Part shown: piece by piece, positions 1-7,796 of the stretch
Layout of the letters: the number at the start of each line of letters is the position of its first letter
Position numbering within the stretch: position 1 is the stretch's first letter
From: Ovoidimarina sp038744785
Lineage (GTDB): Bacteria; Pseudomonadota; Alphaproteobacteria; Rhodobacterales; Rhodobacteraceae
NCBI GenBank assembly: GCA_038744785.1
Contig: JBCDLX010000013.1
Coordinates: forward strand, 1 to 64,000
DNA length: 64,000 nt
Direction: 5' to 3'
The notes under the pieces: generated by a model
The model's input: only the letters and a program-made list of their open reading frames with translations
Told to the model about the DNA's origin: nothing
Databases searched by the model: none
Position numbers and translations under genes: made by a program

Positions 1-823
1 CATCGGCATTCACTTCTTCTCGCCCGTCGACAAGATGATGCTGGTGGAAATCATCAGGGGGCGCGAAACCGGCGACCGGGCGGTGGCCAAGGCGCTTGAT
101 TTCGTGCGTCAGATCCGGAAAACGCCGATTGTCGTGAACGATGCACGCTTTTTTTATGCCAATCGCTGCATCATCCCTTATCTGAATGAAGGCATCCGGA
201 TGGTTGCCGAAGGCGTGACCCCGGCCTTGATCGAAAACGCGGCAAAGCTTGTTGGCTTGCCGCTCGGTCCCCTGCAACTTGTCGACGAAACATCAATCGA
301 TCTGGGCGTGAAAATCGCCAAGGCCACCCGCGCAGCCATGGGTGACGCCTATCCGGACGGTGCGGTCGATGACGTTCTGTTCTGGATGGCCGAAGAAGGC
401 CGCCTTGGCCGAAAGTCAAACGCGGGGTTCTATGCATACGACGAGAAAGGCAAGCGGGCCGGGCTTTGGACCAGCCTTGCCAAAAAGTTCCCGGTATCCG
501 ATGCGCAACCCGAGCTTTCGACGGTCCAGCACCGTCTTCTGTTTGCTCAGGTTCTTGAGGCCGTGCGGGCACTGGAACAGGGTGTTCTAACGGACATCCG
601 TGAAGGCGATGTGGGCGCTATTCTTGGCTGGGGGTTCGCCCCCTGGTCGGGCGGGCCGTTCAGCTGGCTCGATATGATCGGCGCCGGCAAAGCGGTCGAG
701 ATTTGTGACGCGCTCGCGGCAGAGCATGGGCCCCGCTTCGCGCCACCGGCGCTTCTTCGCGAAATGGTCGACAAGGGCGAGACGTTCTACGGCCGGTTCG
801 CGCCTGCTACCGAGGCCGCTTGA
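1..823 (+). CDS. 3-hydroxyacyl-CoA dehydrogenase (FadB/FadJ-type), C-terminal part, 5' truncated by window edge
   Basis: The reading frame is already open at base 2, so the gene starts outside the window; about 273 residues are present. The first visible residues (IGIHFFSPVDKMMLVEII) are the conserved HxFxP segment that follows the NAD-binding domain in 3-hydroxyacyl-CoA dehydrogenases. Two C-terminal 3HCDH domains follow (about residues 45-140 and 170-265 of the visible part), with the GRKSNAGFYAYD signature of the first. Presence of the second domain fits the multifunctional FadB/FadJ type rather than a short monofunctional enzyme. The enzyme oxidises 3-hydroxyacyl-CoA to 3-oxoacyl-CoA. It could serve the paa pathway (3-hydroxyadipyl-CoA step), since no separate paaH is seen, but fatty-acid oxidation is at least as likely. 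It converges on the sulfotransferase gene. Confidence 0.88.
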   Translation, partial: IGIHFFSPVDKMMLVEIIRGRETGDRAVAKALDFVRQIRKTPIVVNDARFFYANRCIIPYLNEGIRMVAEGVTPALIENAAKLVGLPLGPLQLVDETSIDLGVKIAKATRAAMGDAYPDGAVDDVLFWMAEEGRLGRKSNAGFYAYDEKGKRAGLWTSLAKKFPVSDAQPELSTVQHRLLFAQVLEAVRALEQGVLTDIREGDVGAILGWGFAPWSGGPFSWLDMIGAGKAVEICDALAAEHGPRFAPPALLREMVDKGETFYGRFAPATEAA

Positions 824-871
824 ATCGTTAGCCGCTGCCTGAACGATCGGGCTGCGGCAGCACCTGAGCGG

Positions 872-1519
872 TCAGAACCGATAGCCAAACCGCTCGACAT
901 CTTCCGCGCAGAGACACCCGACAAGTGCGGCGTCTTCGTCCGAATAGGCCTCGCGATAGATGGCAGGTCGATCGGACCGGTTCAGATGGGGCAGGTCGCC
1001 TAATGTGAACCCAAGATGCTGCTCGATACGTGGCAGATCCGTGCCGAGGTGCTCGAGCCGCAGAAATGCATCACAGCGCTCTGCCCCGCCTGCGGTTGTG
1101 ACATATCGGGCGGCTGGCCAGGCCCGCAGGCTCGCGCCCGTCGACGGTGCATTCAGGAATTCCGAAAACCGCGAACGCCGTGCCAGAGCCACTGCAGGAT
1201 GGTCGAAGTTCTGGTCTCGTAGCCAGTAATAGTAGCTTACGACCCGGTCCCAAGGGTTGCGAACCAAGGTGAACACGAACAGTCGACGCAAGTCCTGTTC
1301 TGACACCAGGCCATCGATATCGGTCAGTGTCGAATGCTTCCAAAGCCGTCCTTTGGCGGGAAGTGTCTTTTGGCGCTTGGCCCGCCGTTTGGCCTTGGGA
1401 GTGTCACCGATCAGGATGTCATCGGACTTGGCCCGCGCCTCAAGCACGGTGGCCAGCGATGTCCCGCCTGTCTTTGGAATGTGAACAAAGACGTAGCCCC
1501 GACCGCGCGAGATGATCAT
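872..1519 (-). CDS. sulfotransferase family protein
   Basis: This 215-residue protein has a PAPS-binding 5'-phosphosulfate loop near the N-terminus (YVFVHIPKTGGTSLA) and the 3'-phosphate motif LVRNPWDRVVSYYYW about 80 residues later. Both are diagnostic of the cytosolic/Golgi-type sulfotransferase fold. The start is set at the ATG ending at 1519 because it overlaps the stop of the EamA gene by four bases (ATGA) and places the PAPS loop about ten residues in. A longer frame upstream would read through the transporter gene and is rejected. Acceptor is unknown; such roseobacter proteins may act on carbohydrates or lipids. The coupling to a drug/metabolite exporter suggests co-expression, perhaps modification and export of one compound, which is speculation. 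Confidence 0.85.
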   Translation of the reverse strand: MIISRGRGYVFVHIPKTGGTSLATVLEARAKSDDILIGDTPKAKRRAKRQKTLPAKGRLWKHSTLTDIDGLVSEQDLRRLFVFTLVRNPWDRVVSYYYWLRDQNFDHPAVALARRSRFSEFLNAPSTGASLRAWPAARYVTTAGGAERCDAFLRLEHLGTDLPRIEQHLGFTLGDLPHLNRSDRPAIYREAYSDEDAALVGCLCAEDVERFGYRF

Positions 1520-2436
1520 GGGCGGGCCGCCGTTTCTGCCTGCCCCCTGAGCGCAATTACTGCACCGGACAGGATGATCAGCGCCGTCCCGGTCAGGGCC
1601 CAGCCGTCTAGTGTCTCGGCCCGCAGTATATAGGCCCAAAGGGCAACGAAGATCAGAAGCGAATACTCAAAGACCGCGCTGTACGACGCCTCGCCAAGTT
1701 GATAGCCTTTCACCAGGAACCAAAGGGCCACGATGGATCCAGCGGCCTGCACCAGTGTCCAGAACAGGAACGATCCGCTTGGGGCAACAAGACCGCGCAG
1801 GATAAATCCGTCCGACCCGGCCGGAACCTCTGGTACAAGAACGGTGAGGACAGCCACACCCGCAAGCCCCCAAAGCCCCATAGCGGCAAACATCCCTGTC
1901 ATCATCGATAGCGTGCTTTCGCCAGCGCACCATTCGCGCGTTGCAAGCGCGCCCAGCGCATAGAGAAGCCCGGCCGCGACCGGGACCAGCGACGCAAACG
2001 TCGCGCTACCCGAGTCGGGGCGAAGAACAAAAAGCACGCCCGCAAAGCCCAGAAGTGCGGCCGTGATCCGGACAGGACCGATCTTGTGCCCAAGTGCCGC
2101 GACCGAAAGCACCAGAACCCAGATCGGCGCAGTGAACAGGCCGGCCGCGACCTCGGAAATTGGCAGGAACGCGAGCGATCCGAAGTACAGGATCATCGAC
2201 GCAGACACAAAAAAACTACGTCCCGCAACTGCCCAGAACCGGTTCGGGCGGATTGCCCCCAAGCCCAGCACCGACAGGACAAAAAGGCATGGCAGCGCCA
2301 TAAGCGTCCGTGTGGCGTGAAACTGCCAAAGCCCGCCATCCTGTGCGATCACGATCACAAAGTTGTCGATAAACCCGATCACCGCCATGGCAACCAGTAC
2401 CGAAACAGCCGCGGCAATCGGCCTTGTGTCCTGCAT
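1516..2436 (-). CDS. EamA/DMT-family transporter
   Basis: The 306-residue product consists almost entirely of hydrophobic segments, about ten predicted membrane helices in two repeated EamA halves. The start of each half carries the usual small-residue-rich helices (for example SEVAAGLFTAPIWVLVLSVAALG and LGEASYSAVFEYSLLIFVALWAYIL). DMT proteins are inner-membrane secondary carriers that typically export metabolites, amino acids or nucleotides; the substrate cannot be read from sequence. It is the first gene of a two-gene unit with the sulfotransferase (4-bp overlap). Confidence 0.85.
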   Translation of the reverse strand: MQDTRPIAAAVSVLVAMAVIGFIDNFVIVIAQDGGLWQFHATRTLMALPCLFVLSVLGLGAIRPNRFWAVAGRSFFVSASMILYFGSLAFLPISEVAAGLFTAPIWVLVLSVAALGHKIGPVRITAALLGFAGVLFVLRPDSGSATFASLVPVAAGLLYALGALATREWCAGESTLSMMTGMFAAMGLWGLAGVAVLTVLVPEVPAGSDGFILRGLVAPSGSFLFWTLVQAAGSIVALWFLVKGYQLGEASYSAVFEYSLLIFVALWAYILRAETLDGWALTGTALIILSGAVIALRGQAETAARP

Positions 2437-2584
2437 CCGTACCTCTCCTCTCCAGATCGAGTGCCCTCAACGAACGGACGGCTGCAACTGCGCCTATGCC
2501 ACGGCACATGGACGGCGACCAGACGTCCGGTTAGAAATCGGAACTAACGGGCAAACCGCCCTTTCGGGGGAAGCGAAGCAGGCG

Positions 2585-3598
2585 ATGACAGCGCTGGATC
2601 AGTATGAGCGGCTGGAAGCCTTGGGGCTTTACACCCCAGAGCCCGATGCGCAGCGGCGCGACGTGGTCTTGTCGATCGGGAACGCCACTTTGACAATTGC
2701 CGATCATCGCGAAGTCGCTTTGGCGCACTGGTCCCTGGCCGCGATCGAGAGGCTAAATCCCGGTGAGCGGCCTGCGCATTATTCACCCGGGCACGATTCC
2801 GGCGAACATGTCGAAACTGACGATGACACGATGATCCGCGCTATCGAGAAGGTGCGAAGCTCGATCGATCGTGGCCGTCCACATCCTGGCCGTTTGCGCG
2901 CAAGAATTCGCTGGGGCACGGCACTGGCCGTGCTGATCGCCGCGATCATGTGGCTTCCCGGTGCGTTGATCCACACGACCGTGCGCATCGTGCCTGATGC
3001 CGTGCGCAAAAACATCGGGGCTGAGCTTTACACCGAGATAGTCGCACGATCCGGACGCGCGTGCCGATCTGGCGATGGGCAGGCCGCGCTCGACCTGATG
3101 GTGTCCGCGATTTCACCGCATGGTCCTGTCACGGCACGTGTGCTGCCTGTCGGTCCGGCAGAAGCCCAGCACTTGCCGGGCGGTCGCGTGCTCTTGAACC
3201 GAGGAATGGTCGAAGACCATGAAAGCCCGCATGTCCCTGCCGGCGCTCTCCTGGCCGGGGCCGAGCGTGCCGCACAGATTGACCCCCTTATCCCACTCCT
3301 GCGGCATCTGGGAATCGGTGCAACGGTTCGGCTGATGACGTCGGGCGATCTTCCTGACACAGGGCTTGGTTCCTATGCCGAACTTCTCTTGACTGACGCC
3401 GCACCAGCACTCTCACAGGATCTGCTGGCCGCCCGGTTCAGGGCAGCGGACATTCCCACCGCACCCTATGCCTATGCAATTGATATTACCGGTGAAACGA
3501 CCCTGGACCTTATCGAAGCCAACGCCGCGATTGCCAATGGTCAAACGCTGTTGTCTGACGGGCAGTGGGTGGCGCTGCAAGGGATCTGTATCGACTGA
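2585..3598 (+). CDS. membrane-anchored M48-peptidase-like protein lacking the HExxH zinc site
   Basis: The 337-residue protein starts at the ATG after a purine-rich stretch (GGGGAAGCGAAG). Layout: an N-terminal soluble domain (about 1-95), one hydrophobic segment (about 118-136, ALAVLIAAIMWLPGALI), then a C-terminal region resembling M48 metallopeptidases. The segment LPGGRVLLNRGMVEDHESP matches the M48 'PGG-x-hydrophobic-x-G-lle' strand. The helix after it, where M48 enzymes have HExxH, reads AGALLAGAERAAQ with no His-Glu-His. It therefore looks like an inactive paralogue fold. I recall similar proteins annotated hypothetical across Rhodobacteraceae. A function as scaffold or regulator is inference. 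It is divergent from the EamA gene and convergent with paaX. Confidence 0.7.
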   Translation: MTALDQYERLEALGLYTPEPDAQRRDVVLSIGNATLTIADHREVALAHWSLAAIERLNPGERPAHYSPGHDSGEHVETDDDTMIRAIEKVRSSIDRGRPHPGRLRARIRWGTALAVLIAAIMWLPGALIHTTVRIVPDAVRKNIGAELYTEIVARSGRACRSGDGQAALDLMVSAISPHGPVTARVLPVGPAEAQHLPGGRVLLNRGMVEDHESPHVPAGALLAGAERAAQIDPLIPLLRHLGIGATVRLMTSGDLPDTGLGSYAELLLTDAAPALSQDLLAARFRAADIPTAPYAYAIDITGETTLDLIEANAAIANGQTLLSDGQWVALQGICID

Positions 3599-3605
3599 CG
3601 CACGT

Positions 3606-4406
3606 TCAGTCGGCGGCAAGGGTTTCGAGCGTGTCCAGTACTGGTCTGGGCAAACGGGACAGCAGATCCGCAACAACCCGGCGGCACTGCTCGCCCGGCC
3701 AGTCTTCTGGCAACAGGGCCGCTGGCAGGTCGGGGTGGCGCAACAGAACACGCCGCCAGCTGTGGACGATCAGAACCCTTGTGGTGGCGCCCACCAAGCT
3801 TGTGTCGCGGTCGGGCAGAAGCGGTTCGGCCCGCTGCAGTCGCCCATGTAGCCCGCGATAGGCGATCTTTATCTCTTCGGGCCCTGCCAGCGCCCGAACC
3901 CAGTCTGGAATGTCGACCTCGCCGGAACGAATACACAACAGCCCGTTATCTATTTCATCGACGCTGTTTGGGACCAGCAGTGCAGCGTCGCCCAACAGCA
4001 CTGCGTTGGTTCTGTTTGCGACTTCCGCAAGCGCAGCAGCCGGTTCACTCGGATTTGCCAACAGAACAGTCCATTCCTTGGTCTCAGGCGCCCGGTCAGA
4101 ATAGATCCGTGGCGCGGCAGCCGCACTTTGTGCGCGCCCAAAAGCCGTTAACGTGTAATCGCTCCGACGGCCAACGCGGTGACTGTCGATCCAGCCGTCC
4201 TTTCGAAGCCTGTGCAAGGCCACGCGCACCGTCTCGGGACGAAGTCCCGCGACATCGGCCATTCGCGCAAGTAGCCGTCCGCTTAGCGCATCCCCTTCTC
4301 GTTGCGCAAGATCACCGAAGACGGTCACAATAAAGGACCAAACCCTCGGTGGATCGTTCTCGGTCAGAATCGCGACAGCACGGGTCAGATCGGGTGCGTT
4401 TGACAT
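3606..4406 (-). CDS. paaX: PaaX-family phenylacetate-operon repressor
   Basis: The 266-residue product has the PaaX layout: N-terminal winged helix-turn-helix (about 30-95, with RPETVRVALHRLRKDGWIDSHRVGRRSDYTLT) followed by the PaaX central and C-terminal domains. In Escherichia coli and Pseudomonas, PaaX represses paa operons and is released by phenylacetyl-CoA. The ATG at 4406 is chosen; a TTG overlapping the paaZ stop (4457) would add 17 residues and cannot be excluded. It lies directly downstream of paaZ on the same strand, so it is probably in the same transcript. A second, TetR-type regulator is also in this cluster (9112-9711). Confidence 0.88.
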   Translation of the reverse strand: MSNAPDLTRAVAILTENDPPRVWSFIVTVFGDLAQREGDALSGRLLARMADVAGLRPETVRVALHRLRKDGWIDSHRVGRRSDYTLTAFGRAQSAAAAPRIYSDRAPETKEWTVLLANPSEPAAALAEVANRTNAVLLGDAALLVPNSVDEIDNGLLCIRSGEVDIPDWVRALAGPEEIKIAYRGLHGRLQRAEPLLPDRDTSLVGATTRVLIVHSWRRVLLRHPDLPAALLPEDWPGEQCRRVVADLLSRLPRPVLDTLETLAAD

Positions 4407-4453
4407 TGCATGTACCGTATCGCCGGCCTCATGGAACGGCCAGCCCGGGCACC

Positions 4454-6484
4454 TCAATAAGCGTTCATCGTTAAAAGCTCGTACGTGGCAACAGGCTCCG
4501 CATCCTGGTTTTCAATCGCCACATGCCAGCGAACTTCGCCATAAGCCTCTGTGCGTCTCGTTTTCCGCTTAACGGTAAGCTGGACTGCGATGCCGTCGCC
4601 CGGCTCAACCGGTTTCAAGAAACGCAATCCATCCAGCCCAGTATTGGCGAGAACTGGGCCCTCACCCGGTTCGACGAACAGCCCGGCAGCGAAAGACAAG
4701 AGAAGATATCCATGCGCGACACGACCGGGAAAGAACGGGTTCCGCTCGGCCGCGTCTTGATCCATGTGAGCGTAGAAAGTGTCGCCTGTGAAACTGGCGA
4801 AATGCTCGATATCTTCAAGCGTTACTAGTCTTTGCCCCGTCCGGATCGTTTCACCGACCTGCAGTTCACCAAAACGGCGCGTGAACGGATGGGCTGGCCC
4901 CTGCACCTCCGCAGAGCCAGGCACCCATTCCCTACCGACGGCGCTCAGGATATCCGGTGCTCCCTGAATGGCGGTGCGCTGCATGTAATGAAGAACGCCG
5001 CGAATGCCGCCCATCTCTTCGCCGCCACCGGCCCGGCCCGGCCCCCCATGGACCATATGTGGCAGCGGTGCGCCATGGCCGGTCGCCTCTTTCATCGAAG
5101 TCCGGTTGTTGACATAGATCCGGCCATGAAATGCGGCCGAGCTTAGGACGATCTCGCGCGCGACAGTCGGATCGTTCGTTATGACCGAGGCCACAAGGCT
5201 GCCCTGGCCCCGGTTTGCGATCTCGGCCGCATGGCAAACGTCCCGGTATCCCATCACGGTCGAAACCGGACCGAACGCTTCCGTGTCATGAATGCGAGCA
5301 GCGCTGTCGGGATCGTCACAGCGATAAAGCATCGGCGGCAGGAATGCGCCATCCTCTATTCCTGCGCCGTTCAGGGTCAGCGTGTCCGGGTCGCCAAGGA
5401 CCCGTATTGCTTCTGTGCCAATAACTGCTGCCTTGCCCAGCACGTCCGCCTTCTGCGCGTTTGAAACAAGAGCGCCCATCCGTGTGGTTGCGTCCCGAGG
5501 ATCGCCAACCACGATCTGCGCCAGACGCTCTGAGAGTGCGTCGACCGCCGGCCCGACCTGTGAACCCGGAACCAGAATACGGCGGATAGCCGTGCATTTT
5601 TGTCCGGCTTTCGCGGTCATTTCCCGTACCGCTTCCTTGATGAAAAGATCGAACTCCGGCGTGCCGGGTTTGGCGTCCGGACCTAGAATTGAAGCGTTCA
5701 GACTGTCCTGTTCTGCCACAAACCGGATTGAGTTCCGCAGGATATGCGGTGACGCGCGCAGTTTAAGCGCCGTGTCAGCCGAACCTGTGAAGCTGACCAC
5801 GTCCTGGCAGTCGAGCCGGTTGAGAATGTCGCCCAGCCCGCCTGTTACAAGTTGGACCGCGCCATCGGGCAGGACCCCAGAAGAAAGGATCATGCGCATA
5901 CACGCTTCGGTGACATAGGCGCTGGCGGTTGCGGGTTTGACGATTGCAGGAACGCCCGCCAGTAACGTAGGTGCAAGCTTTTCCAGCATCCCCCAAACCG
6001 GAAAGTTGAACGCGTTGATGTGAACGGCCGCGCCTTGCAGGGGCGAGCAGATATGCTGGCCGAGGAAGCTACCCGACTTCGATAGGTGTTCGGTGTCGCC
6101 ATCAAGGTACACATTCCCATCCGGCATCTCACGACGGCCCTTTGAGGCAAAGACAAATAGCGTCCCGATCCCGCCATCGATATCGATCAGGTTGTCGGAC
6201 TGCGTCGCACCGGTGTGAAACGACAGATCATAGAGCGCTTGTTTGCGCTCGATTAGATATTGCGCCAGTGCCTTCAGCATCCGTGCACGGTCGTGAAAGG
6301 TCATCGCCCGCAGCGCTGGACCTCCGACGGATCGGGCCCAATCGAGCATTGCGCCTGTATCGAGTGTGTCGTTTCCTGCCACCGCAAGCGGCGCGCCCGT
6401 GATCGCGCTGGCAATCGGGCGCGCACCTGGACCCGGAGGTATCCATTCGCCTGCCGCGAAGCTCTCAATGCGTTGGACGGTCAT
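4454..6484 (-). CDS. paaZ: bifunctional oxepin-CoA hydrolase / 3-oxo-5,6-didehydrosuberyl-CoA semialdehyde dehydrogenase
   Basis: The 676-residue protein is a fusion of an aldehyde dehydrogenase (about 1-520; catalytic Cys in AGQKCTAIRR, general-base Glu in RFVAEQDSLNA) and a C-terminal MaoC-like hotdog hydratase (about 540-676; GDTFYAHMDQDAAERNPFFPGRV region). In the paa pathway, PaaZ opens the oxepin ring of the isomerised epoxide and oxidises the resulting aldehyde to 3-oxo-5,6-dehydrosuberyl-CoA. The start at 6484 is preceded by a strong GGAGGAA site. It is divergent from paaG, with a 19-bp operator-like palindrome between them, and followed by paaX. Confidence 0.95.
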   Translation of the reverse strand: MTVQRIESFAAGEWIPPGPGARPIASAITGAPLAVAGNDTLDTGAMLDWARSVGGPALRAMTFHDRARMLKALAQYLIERKQALYDLSFHTGATQSDNLIDIDGGIGTLFVFASKGRREMPDGNVYLDGDTEHLSKSGSFLGQHICSPLQGAAVHINAFNFPVWGMLEKLAPTLLAGVPAIVKPATASAYVTEACMRMILSSGVLPDGAVQLVTGGLGDILNRLDCQDVVSFTGSADTALKLRASPHILRNSIRFVAEQDSLNASILGPDAKPGTPEFDLFIKEAVREMTAKAGQKCTAIRRILVPGSQVGPAVDALSERLAQIVVGDPRDATTRMGALVSNAQKADVLGKAAVIGTEAIRVLGDPDTLTLNGAGIEDGAFLPPMLYRCDDPDSAARIHDTEAFGPVSTVMGYRDVCHAAEIANRGQGSLVASVITNDPTVAREIVLSSAAFHGRIYVNNRTSMKEATGHGAPLPHMVHGGPGRAGGGEEMGGIRGVLHYMQRTAIQGAPDILSAVGREWVPGSAEVQGPAHPFTRRFGELQVGETIRTGQRLVTLEDIEHFASFTGDTFYAHMDQDAAERNPFFPGRVAHGYLLLSFAAGLFVEPGEGPVLANTGLDGLRFLKPVEPGDGIAVQLTVKRKTRRTEAYGEVRWHVAIENQDAEPVATYELLTMNAY

Positions 6485-6513
6485 GTGGGTTCCTCCTCTG
6501 GCGGCATTATCAT

Positions 6514-6532
6514 TGACCAACCGGTCGGTTTA
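6514..6532. promoter_or_regulatory. operator-like palindrome in the paaZ/paaG divergent promoter region (site 1)
   Basis: The 19-bp sequence TGACCAACCGGTCGGTTTA has an imperfect dyad (ACCaACCGGTcGGT). A closely related site, identical at 14 of 19 positions, lies in front of the paaJ-like/paaABCDE operon at 16007-16025. Sites of this ACCGACCGGTCGGT type are, as I recall, associated with TetR-family paa regulators in proteobacteria. On the minus strand the site lies between TTGCAT and AATGAT spaced 17 bp, a plausible -35/-10 pair for paaZ. The TetR gene at 9112 is the likely binder; PaaX is an alternative. Confidence 0.65.
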
Positions 6533-6566
6533 TGCAAGACAGACTCCGCGCGGGGAGGAATTCAGG

Positions 6567-7358
6567 ATGAGCGACACGATCCTGGTGGACGAACATGACG
6601 GCTGGGTCGAGATCACCCTTAACCGTCCAGACAGGCTCAACAGCTTCAACGACGAGATGCATCTTGCGCTTCGTGCCGCATTGGATGCAGCCGGAACCGG
6701 AACAGCCCGGGCCGTACTTCTGACGGGTGCGGGTCGGGGGTTTTGCGCGGGTCAGGATCTTGATGACCGCAATCCGGCCAAAATGGACAATCCGCCGGAC
6801 CTATCTAAGACGATCCGTACCTTCTATGCGCCGCTCATCCGGCAGCTTCGGGCGCTCGAGCTTCCGGTTGTTTGCGCCGTAAACGGTGTCGCTGCGGGCG
6901 CGGGGGCAAACATCGCGCTCGCTTGTGACATTGTGCTGGCCTCCGAAAGCGCAAAGTTCATACAGTCTTTCGCCAAAGTCGGCCTCGTGCCGGATGCTGG
7001 AGGAAGTTGGACGCTGACCCAACGCTTGGGCGAGGCGCGCGCCAAGGGCCTGGCACTGACCGCGACACCGCTTTCCGCCAAGCAAGCCCAGGATTGGGGT
7101 TTGATCTGGCGCGTTGTACCTGATGCCAAGCTAATCGGGGACGCGCGCGCCATGACACAATCCTTCGCGAATGGTCCGACAGTCGGTCTCGCGCTGACAA
7201 AAGAAGCGATCCACCGCGCCGTGACGCAGGGCTTGGATGCACAACTTGAGACCGAAGCGCAGTTTCAAAAAATCTGCGGTGAGAGCCCGGACTACGCCGA
7301 AGGCGTGAGTGCTTTCCTCGAGAAGCGTGCACCATCGTTCACAGGACGCAGTAAATGA
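6567..7358 (+). CDS. paaG: 2-(1,2-epoxy-1,2-dihydrophenyl)acetyl-CoA isomerase (enoyl-CoA hydratase family)
   Basis: The 263-residue crotonase-fold protein starts at an ATG six bases after GGGGAGGAA. It shows the two oxyanion-hole segments of the family (GAGRGFCAGQDLDDRN about residue 50-65, and CAVNGVAAGAGANIALACDI about 100-120) and the PDAGGSWTLTQRLG segment typical of PaaG. PaaG converts the ring epoxide made by PaaABCE to the oxepin, the substrate of PaaZ. The cluster has no separate paaF crotonase in this window, so either this enzyme doubles for it or it is encoded elsewhere. It overlaps paaI by four bases (ATGA). Confidence 0.9.
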   Translation: MSDTILVDEHDGWVEITLNRPDRLNSFNDEMHLALRAALDAAGTGTARAVLLTGAGRGFCAGQDLDDRNPAKMDNPPDLSKTIRTFYAPLIRQLRALELPVVCAVNGVAAGAGANIALACDIVLASESAKFIQSFAKVGLVPDAGGSWTLTQRLGEARAKGLALTATPLSAKQAQDWGLIWRVVPDAKLIGDARAMTQSFANGPTVGLALTKEAIHRAVTQGLDAQLETEAQFQKICGESPDYAEGVSAFLEKRAPSFTGRSK

Positions 7359-7795
7359 ACCTTTCCCCCAAAGAGCGCGCCGAACGATCGGCCCACGAAA
7401 TGTGGTCGGACGACCGCGCGTCGGAGTGGTTCGGGATGGAACTCGGCACTGTGGACGAAGGCCGCGCAGTGGTCACGCTGTGCGTGGACGAACGCCACGT
7501 AAACGGCCACGACATCTGCCATGGCGGTGTGATATTCGCGCTGGCTGACTCTGCCTTTGCCTTTGCCTGCAACAGTCGAAACACTCGCACCGTGGCGTTT
7601 CACAACGAGATCACGTTTCTCGCCCCCGCGCGGCTTGGAGACGTACTGACAGCAACAGCGGAAGAGATTGACTTGTCCGGTCGCACCGGCATCACCGACA
7701 TCACAGTCACCAAGGGTGACGGCAGCACGATTGCGCAGGTGCGCGGTGTCTCGCGCAGTATCGGCGGCACGCTGTTCGACGAACAAAAGGTTTGA
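7355..7795 (+). CDS. paaI: hotdog-fold acyl-CoA thioesterase, phenylacetate pathway
   Basis: The 146-residue protein has the PaaI hotdog signature NGHDICHGGVIFALADSAFA (about 48-68), where the HGG turn and following Asp form the active site. PaaI hydrolyses hydroxyphenylacetyl-CoA and similar dead-end thioesters, freeing CoA. The start overlaps the paaG stop (ATGA) and paaK begins one base after the paaI stop, so paaG-paaI-paaK are translationally coupled. Confidence 0.92.
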   Translation: MNLSPKERAERSAHEMWSDDRASEWFGMELGTVDEGRAVVTLCVDERHVNGHDICHGGVIFALADSAFAFACNSRNTRTVAFHNEITFLAPARLGDVLTATAEEIDLSGRTGITDITVTKGDGSTIAQVRGVSRSIGGTLFDEQKV

Positions 7796-7796
7796 G

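Noticed and set aside
834..861. Possible terminator (GCTGCC / GGCAGC) between the first gene and the sulfotransferase
   Set aside because: Only six base pairs with a 16-nt loop and no T run; too weak to call.
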